DNA of 64,000 bases from Tropicimonas marinistellae. GTDB taxonomy: Bacteria > Pseudomonadota > Alphaproteobacteria > Rhodobacterales > Rhodobacteraceae. Position 1 is the stretch's first letter; the number at the start of each line of letters is the position of its first letter. Of this stretch, positions 59,208 through 64,000 are shown in pieces. The notes below the pieces were generated by a model. That model had not been told where the DNA came from. It saw only the letters and a program-made list of their open reading frames with translations, and made no database searches. The DNA lies in NCBI RefSeq assembly GCF_001509585.1, contig NZ_LNCI01000003.1:1-64000 (forward strand), read 5' to 3'. Made by a program: the position numbers and the translations under genes.

Positions 59208-60233
59208 TCAGTTACAGGGGGCCGGTCCGCCTTCCACGCCCTGGCAGAGGGCTTCCACGGAGATCCAGCCAGCGTCGGTAACGGCGGTCAGGTTCGCAGC
59301 GGTCACAGGAACCGGCTCGAGGAACTTCGCCGTCATCGTCGTTCCGGAGGGGGACGTCCATTCGATCGCGCCATCGACGTCAGCCATGGAGGATCCGCCG
59401 GCCAGCGCCACGGCAATCTCGCCGGCTGCCTTGCCAAGGTCGCGTGCGTCTTTCCACACCGATACGGTCTGCGTTCCCTTGGCCACCCGGTTCAGAGCGG
59501 CATGGTCACCGTCCTGGCCGGACACCGGAATGCCGTCCATTCCCTGAGCCGTCAGCGCTGCCACGGCGCCGCCTGCGGTGCCGTCATTGGAGGCGACGAC
59601 CGCGTCGACCTTGTTGTCGACGGAGGTGAGGATCTGCTCCATGTTGCGCTGCGCGTTGGCCGGCAGCCAGCCGTCCGTGTAGGCCTCGCCGACGATGGTG
59701 ATATCGCCCGCGTCGATCGCCGCCTGCAGGATTTCCTGCTGGCCGCCACGGAGGAAGTCCGCGTTCGGATCGGTGGGCGAGCCCTTGATCATCACGTAGT
59801 TGCCCGTGGGCTGGGCTTCAAAGACGGCACGGGCCTGCATGCGCCCGACTTCGACGTTGTCGAAGGTCAGGTAGAAGGCGCGCGGGTCTTCGATCAGACG
59901 GTCATAGGCGATAACCGGAATGCCCTCGTCGGCCGCCATCTGCACGGCCGGGATCACGGCTTCGGTGTCCTGTGCGAGTACGATCAGCGCGTCGACGCCT
60001 TGCGCCATCAGTGCTTCCACATCGGAGAGCTGCTTGGACGACGACGATTGCGCGTCGGCCGAAACGTACTTCGCGCCGCCGGCCTCCAGCGCCGCGACCA
60101 TGGCGGCCTCGTCCGTCTTCCAGCGCTCTTCCTGGAAGTTCGACCAGCTCACGCCCACCGTCAGGTCCTGAGCCAGCGCAGTGGTGGTGAAGGCGGTCGT
60201 CAAGGCGGCCGCTGCAATGAAAAGGTTACGCAT
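59208..60233 (-). CDS. xylF: D-xylose-binding periplasmic protein
   Basis: A 341-residue solute-binding protein with a signal peptide (MRNLFIAAAALTTAFTTTALA) and the RbsB/XylF two-lobe fold. Typical segments are VGVSWSNFQEERWKTD, VDALIVLAQDTEAVIPAV, ASNDGTAGGAVAAL and PVSGQDGDHAALNRVAKG. The first and last match the xylose-contacting regions of XylF. The ATG at 60233 follows GGGAGGATTTC. It is first gene of the xyl operon, divergent from xylR. Confidence 0.94.
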   Translation of the reverse strand: MRNLFIAAAALTTAFTTTALAQDLTVGVSWSNFQEERWKTDEAAMVAALEAGGAKYVSADAQSSSSKQLSDVEALMAQGVDALIVLAQDTEAVIPAVQMAADEGIPVIAYDRLIEDPRAFYLTFDNVEVGRMQARAVFEAQPTGNYVMIKGSPTDPNADFLRGGQQEILQAAIDAGDITIVGEAYTDGWLPANAQRNMEQILTSVDNKVDAVVASNDGTAGGAVAALTAQGMDGIPVSGQDGDHAALNRVAKGTQTVSVWKDARDLGKAAGEIAVALAGGSSMADVDGAIEWTSPSGTTMTAKFLEPVPVTAANLTAVTDAGWISVEALCQGVEGGPAPCN

Positions 60234-60290
60234 GAAATCCTCCCGAGTTTTCAGCCCTGCGTTATGGGCGGGGGCAACCGAACGGTGCCC

Positions 60291-60343
60291 TTGTCCCGAC
60301 AATCGCCATATTTATTTCATTTGTCAAAATAAAAATCGACAAA
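60291..60343. promoter_or_regulatory. Candidate XylR operator cluster upstream of xylF
   Basis: An A/T-rich block in otherwise GC-rich DNA holds overlapping inverted repeats: TTTATTT (60311-60317) with AAATAAA (60327-60333) across 9 bases, the pattern seen for ROK repressors. It also holds TTGTC/GACAA pairs at 60291-60302 and 60321-60342. It lies 58-110 bases before xylF. Confidence 0.6.
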
Positions 60344-60405
60344 AGCAGGGGGGTGTGATTGGTTTTGAGGCGAAGACTGTGCTCGATTTGCATGGATGTG
60401 CGAAA

Positions 60406-60422
60406 TTTCTGCGACGCAGAAA
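60406..60422. promoter_or_regulatory. Perfect 17-bp palindrome before xylR
   Basis: TTTCTGCG-A-CGCAGAAA is a perfect 8-1-8 palindrome, 26 bases before the xylR ATG. It looks like a dimeric protein-binding site rather than a hairpin, since there is no loop, and may serve xylR autoregulation or a second regulator. Confidence 0.5.
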
Positions 60423-60447
60423 CAAAATTAATCCGGGCGGTGAAAGA

Positions 60448-61719
60448 ATGATTCCGGAAGAAACCCAGGTTGTTCAGGACCGGACCCTCCCGCCGGAGGG
60501 GTGCGGACCAATCGTCTCGCAACGTGATCTCGTATCGATTCCATTGCGCCAGCAGGTGTTCGAATGCGTGCGGTCACAGGGGCAGATCTCGCGAATCGAC
60601 GTCGCGAAGCGGCTCAATGTCAGTCCCGCCAGCGTATCGACCCTGGTGGCGGATCTCCTGGTCGGAGGATTGCTGAAGGAAGTGGAAGCGCCACGCGATC
60701 CGAGTAGCCGTGGCCGGCCGCCCGTCGCGCTTCAGGTGCGCGCGGAGGCGGGATATGTCGCGGGGATCAAGCTCTCCGACATGGTGCACACGGCGATCAT
60801 TGTCGATTTCGCCGGGCGGCCGGTGGCGGAGACCAGTCTCGGTCGCACAAGCCTGCGCACCGATCTCGATCTGCTTGTCGATGAAGCAGATGCCTTGCTG
60901 ACGCAGATTCTGCGTGACGCCGGAATGGCGCGCGCGGAGATCTCAGCGGTCGGAATGGGATTGCCTGGCATGGTCGATTCGCAGCGCGGCGTTGCCCTTT
61001 GGTCGCCGATCATTCGCGGAAACAACCTGCCGGTCGCGGTGCTGATGTCGGAACGCATGGGTCTTCCGGTGGTCGTCGACAACGACGCGAACCTGCTGAC
61101 ACTGGCTGAATTGTGGTACGGAGCGGGGCGGGCGCTGTCCGATTTCGTGGTGCTGACGCTCGAATATGGTGTCGGGATGGGGCTGGTGATGGATCACCGG
61201 CTTTATCGTGGCGCACACTCCGTTGGCATGGAGATCGGTCACACCAAAGTTCAGCTCGATGGCGCTTTGTGCCGTTGCGGTCAGCGCGGTTGCCTGGAGG
61301 CCTATGTGTCCGACTATGCGCTCGTCCGGGAGGCCTCGATCGCGCTGGACCTGCATCGCAGCGAGACCGGCTCGGCCCAGGTCATGCTGGAGAGCCTCTA
61401 CGATCAGGCGAAGGCGGGCAACGAGGCCGCCCGCACGATCTTCCGGCGCGCCGGGCGTTTCCTCGCCGCAGGGCTGTCCAACGTGATAAACCTGTTCGAT
61501 CCGTCGCTCGTGGTTCTGTCAGGGGCAAGGATGAAGTACGACTATCTTTATGCGGAGGATGTGATGCGGGAAGCGCTCGCCATGTCGCTGACTCAATCGC
61601 GGGAATTGCCGCGGATCGAAATCAATGCCTGGGGCGATCTCGTATGGGCGCGCGGGGCCGCGACGCTGGCGCTTGCGGCTCAAACCGAGGCACGCTGTGC
61701 TGCCGAGGTCGTGGCATGA
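60448..61719 (+). CDS. xylR: ROK-family xylose repressor
   Basis: A 423-residue regulator with an N-terminal winged helix (about 33-85; GQISRIDVAKRLNVSPASVSTLVADLL) and a sugar-kinase-like ROK domain. The zinc motif CRCGQRGCLEAY is intact, as are GMGLPGMVDS and DNDANLLTLAELWYG. It probably represses the divergent xyl operon until xylose binds. The ATG at 60448 is chosen; the open frame to 60181 crosses the promoter. Its stop overlaps an FG-GAP protein gene by ATGA. Confidence 0.92.
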   Translation: MIPEETQVVQDRTLPPEGCGPIVSQRDLVSIPLRQQVFECVRSQGQISRIDVAKRLNVSPASVSTLVADLLVGGLLKEVEAPRDPSSRGRPPVALQVRAEAGYVAGIKLSDMVHTAIIVDFAGRPVAETSLGRTSLRTDLDLLVDEADALLTQILRDAGMARAEISAVGMGLPGMVDSQRGVALWSPIIRGNNLPVAVLMSERMGLPVVVDNDANLLTLAELWYGAGRALSDFVVLTLEYGVGMGLVMDHRLYRGAHSVGMEIGHTKVQLDGALCRCGQRGCLEAYVSDYALVREASIALDLHRSETGSAQVMLESLYDQAKAGNEAARTIFRRAGRFLAAGLSNVINLFDPSLVVLSGARMKYDYLYAEDVMREALAMSLTQSRELPRIEINAWGDLVWARGAATLALAAQTEARCAAEVVA

Positions 61720-63281
61720 GAGTGGCGCGTTGGCTTCTGCCGGTTCTCGCGTGGGTGTCTTCAGGGGCGCATGCCGCCGACGTGAGGTTCGAGGACGCCC
61801 GCGCCGCACTGCCGGTGGCGCACGTGTATTCGGGCGGTTGGGAGCATTTCGTGGGTGGCGGGCTCGCCACGTTCGACTGCAACGGCGACGGTTTTCCGGA
61901 GATGTACGCGGCCGGGGGTGCCGGCCCGGCCCGGCTCTTTGTCAATCGGACGGCGGGTCGGGGGGAGGCGCTCGCGTTCGATCTCGGCACAGATCTACCC
62001 GAACTGACAGGCGTAACCGGCGCCTATCCGCTCGATGTCGACAATGACGGTATTCTCGACCTGGCCGTACTTCGCGTCGGGCCGAACGTACTCCTGCGCG
62101 GAGAGGGCGACTGCCGGTTCTCGGATGCGACGTCGGAGTTTGGGTTCGAAGCCGGGGACAGGTGGTCCACGGCGTTTTCGGCGACCTGGGAGACAGGCAA
62201 CGACCTGCCCACGCTTGCGGTGGGAAATTACGTGGACCGCACCGACCCTGACGGTCCCTTCGAGGCCTGCGATGTCAACGAATTGCACCGTCCGGACGGT
62301 GCCGCGTTCCGTGCGCCCGAATTGCTGGAGCCGGGATTCTGTGCGCTTTCGATGCTGTTTTCGGATTGGACCCGTACCGGCGCGCGGGATCTGCGGGTCT
62401 CCAACGACCGGCATTATTACGTCCGCGGCGGATCAGAGCAGATGTGGCGGATGGGCGACAGGCCGCGACTGCTGGGGGCGGAGGACGGGTGGGAGGATAT
62501 CTCCATCTGGGGCATGGGTATCGCCAGCCGCGACCTGAACGACGACGGTCGGCCGGACCTCGTGCTGACCTCGATGGCGGATCAACTCACGTTGCTCTCG
62601 GATGGAAGGTCTGGTTACAGGCTCGCACCCTACGAAATCGGCACCTTCGCGCAGCGTCCTCATCTGGGCGATGACGGCCGTCCCTCGACCGGCTGGACCG
62701 CGCAGTTTGGCGACGTCGACAACGACGGTCGGGACGATCTCTTCATCGCCAAAGGCAACGTTGACCAGATGCCGACCAATGCGATCAACGATCCCAACAA
62801 CCTTCTCATCCGCCAGGCTGATGGCACGTTTTCGGAAGCCTCTGTTGAGGCCGGTGTTGCGACAACCGATCGATCGCGTGGCGCCGTGCTTGCAGACTTT
62901 GACGGCGATGGTCGTCAGGACCTTGCGGTCGTTAACCGCCGTGCGCCGATGGAGCTCTACCGTAACGTGACCGAAGGCACAGGCGCGTGGTTGACGATTG
63001 CTCCGCGTCAACAGGGTGCGAACGGGTATGGTGTCGGAAGCTGGCTGGAGGTTCGTCTGCCTGACGGGCGCGTTGCGGCGCGGGAAGTGACCGTTGGAGG
63101 CTATCACGTAAGCGGACGGTCGGTGCCGGAACATTTTGGCCTCGGCGATGCCGCTCACGTAGATCTGCGGGTGATCTGGCCCGATGGTGCGACGAGCGGC
63201 TGGGTGACTGTGCCGGTCAATCAGAGCATTCAGGTCTGGCGGCGCGGCGATGCCGAACTGGACATCGACCCTCAGGATTGA
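61716..63281 (+). CDS. CRTAC1-like FG-GAP/ASPIC (UnbV) secreted protein
   Basis: A 521-residue secreted protein with signal peptide (LLPVLAWVSSGAHA) and a seven-bladed FG-GAP beta-propeller. Calcium-type DxDxDG loops recur: DCNGDGFPEMY, DVDNDGILDLAV, DLNDDGRPDLVL, DVDNDGRDDLFI and DFDGDGRQDLAV. The C-terminal about 90 residues (GYGVGSWLEVRLPDGR...VRVIWPDGATS-like) form the ASPIC/UnbV domain. The ATGA overlap with xylR is unusual for a periplasmic propeller. A convergent MauG-type gene suggests the real partner may be that enzyme. The function is unknown. Confidence 0.88.
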   Translation: MRVARWLLPVLAWVSSGAHAADVRFEDARAALPVAHVYSGGWEHFVGGGLATFDCNGDGFPEMYAAGGAGPARLFVNRTAGRGEALAFDLGTDLPELTGVTGAYPLDVDNDGILDLAVLRVGPNVLLRGEGDCRFSDATSEFGFEAGDRWSTAFSATWETGNDLPTLAVGNYVDRTDPDGPFEACDVNELHRPDGAAFRAPELLEPGFCALSMLFSDWTRTGARDLRVSNDRHYYVRGGSEQMWRMGDRPRLLGAEDGWEDISIWGMGIASRDLNDDGRPDLVLTSMADQLTLLSDGRSGYRLAPYEIGTFAQRPHLGDDGRPSTGWTAQFGDVDNDGRDDLFIAKGNVDQMPTNAINDPNNLLIRQADGTFSEASVEAGVATTDRSRGAVLADFDGDGRQDLAVVNRRAPMELYRNVTEGTGAWLTIAPRQQGANGYGVGSWLEVRLPDGRVAAREVTVGGYHVSGRSVPEHFGLGDAAHVDLRVIWPDGATSGWVTVPVNQSIQVWRRGDAELDIDPQD

Positions 63282-63650
63282 GGTATGTGGGCCGGCTCGG
63301 GGGAGTTTCCGTCGTTGGCGCAAAAAGCGAATCCTCCCGTCGGGCGTGGCAATTCAAGCCTCCCTGCATGGGGGCCGATTCTTATGCATCTTTGCGCGAC
63401 TCGCAGTCCAATCGCGCTTTGCCTTTCGCCTTTCGCCGGACGCTGTGGGCGCGGCTCGTCCGAGCGGCGGAGGCGCCTCCGTGATACGCTTGGGATCGGC
63501 CGGCGTGCGACCTGTGGTCGTTCGCTTCGATGCGAAGGTTCGTTTCGCCGCTCGTGACAACGTTTCCACATTGGAGCGGCGCATTTCCCGAACGCAGAAA
63601 CGAACATCGTAGGCGCTGCCGGGTAGGGGGGTCCGGCAGGCGTCGTGATG
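63282..63650. other. Intergenic gap between convergent genes
   Basis: A 369-base gap without a credible gene. A hairpin of CTGCCGG (63616-63622) and CCGGCAG (63633-63639) sits 12 bases past the stop of the leftward MauG-like gene and may be its terminator. The remainder shows nothing I recognise. Confidence 0.45.
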
Positions 63651-64000
63651 TCAGCGCTCCACCGGCAATCCGCTGGGAAGGGCGTCCGGAATGCCGAGGC
63701 GGCCGTCCAGGCTGGCTTGATCCGTCAGGGATTCCAGGAACGCGACGATAGCTGCGATATCCTTGTCCGCAAGGTGCCGGGGCTGTGTTGCGACGGCCGC
63801 TCCGATCCGGTCCTTCTCGGTAGAATCTTCAAGCGTGGTCCAGATCGGCTTGCCGTCGAAGGTGTGCAATATGGGCTCGGCACGGTCGAATTCGGCGAGG
63901 CCGGCCCGCGGGTCGACGTGGTAGGCGACAAATCCGGCGAGATCGCGATGCGAGCCGGTGTGCCCGTAGGGCGCGGTCGCCGCCACGTTTCGAAGGCTCG
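63651..64000 (-). CDS. Di-heme cytochrome c peroxidase/MauG family protein, C-terminal part
   Basis: The last about 116 residues of a periplasmic di-heme protein cut by the window edge. The segment read from the edge, SLRNVAATAPYGHTGSHRDLAGFVAYH, matches the conserved SLRNVAxTAPYxHxG region of bacterial cytochrome c peroxidases and MauG, and DKDIAAIVAFLESLTD is the usual final helix. Both heme-binding CxxCH motifs lie outside the window. Gly replaces the Met often found after APY, consistent with MauG/MbnH-type enzymes rather than classical peroxidases, but this is tentative. Confidence 0.8.
   Translation of the reverse strand, partial: SLRNVAATAPYGHTGSHRDLAGFVAYHVDPRAGLAEFDRAEPILHTFDGKPIWTTLEDSTEKDRIGAAVATQPRHLADKDIAAIVAFLESLTDQASLDGRLGIPDALPSGLPVER

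Overview
The window is a high-GC chromosomal segment of an alphaproteobacterium, most likely Rhodobacterales. The evidence is a ThyX-type thymidylate synthase, a DUF1194 protein, an LdtR-type MarR regulator, a single-domain XylG with a ROK-type XylR, many ATGA/GTGA gene overlaps, and intergenic GC-rich repeats. No rRNA, tRNA, CRISPR array, intact insertion sequence or prophage was recognised.

Layout. 0.6-3.4 kb: P2-type cation ATPase. 3.8-13.4 kb: a catabolic locus for a hydroaromatic acid of the quinate/shikimate type. It has a LysR regulator, a divergent pair (KstD-like flavoprotein and TIM-barrel protein), and an operon tctC-tctB-tctA-shikimate dehydrogenase-QuiC1-type 3-dehydroshikimate dehydratase. 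The same 42-bp element precedes both operons. 13.4-14.3 kb: repeats and a low-GC HEPN-like orphan. 14.3-24.2 kb: housekeeping and small accessory genes (parE, methyltransferase, MATE pump, sulfotransferase, aspartate aminotransferase, XRE regulator, sdhE, ldtR, DUF1194, gloA). 24.2-26.8 kb: a surface lipoprotein with its Slam (type XI) outer-membrane translocator. 27-31.3 kb: thyX, a low-GC frameshifted gene, more copies of the repeat, DksA-like, DUF2177, ArsC-like and cold-shock genes. 31.5-35.4 kb: a complete bufferin (copper-binding RiPP) locus, with DoxX, BufC, the MNIO enzyme BufB, the precursor BufA1 and, divergently, an ECF sigma factor and its NrsF-type anti-sigma factor. 35.5-44.1 kb: thrS, VOC protein, DUF1992, the DUF2950/DUF3300 pair, valS. 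44.4-48.6 kb: an AttEFGH-like export operon. 48.8-54.2 kb: secreted hypotheticals, metG, an MFS transporter, a lipoprotein. 54.3-61.7 kb: xylose uptake and entry (xylF-xylH-xylG-xylB-xylA) with divergent xylR. 61.7-64 kb: an FG-GAP/ASPIC protein overlapping the end of xylR, and the C-terminal part of a MauG/cytochrome c peroxidase cut by the window edge.

How the genes work together. In the shikimate-type locus, a tripartite tricarboxylate transporter would import the acid, the AroE-like enzyme would oxidise it, and the QuiC1-type enzyme would aromatise it to protocatechuate. The divergent flavoprotein and TIM-barrel protein may widen the substrate range. The xyl locus imports D-xylose and delivers xylulose-5-phosphate. 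The bufferin locus makes a modified Cys-rich periplasmic peptide under SigF/NrsF control. The Slam pair displays one lipoprotein at the cell surface.

The observations most worth a second look are the paired LysR-type elements, the shikimate-type locus with its unexplained flavoprotein pair, the bufferin locus with a matching ECF promoter, the Slam pair, the repeat family next to low-GC orphans (one with two homopolymer frameshifts), and the xylR/FG-GAP/MauG arrangement.
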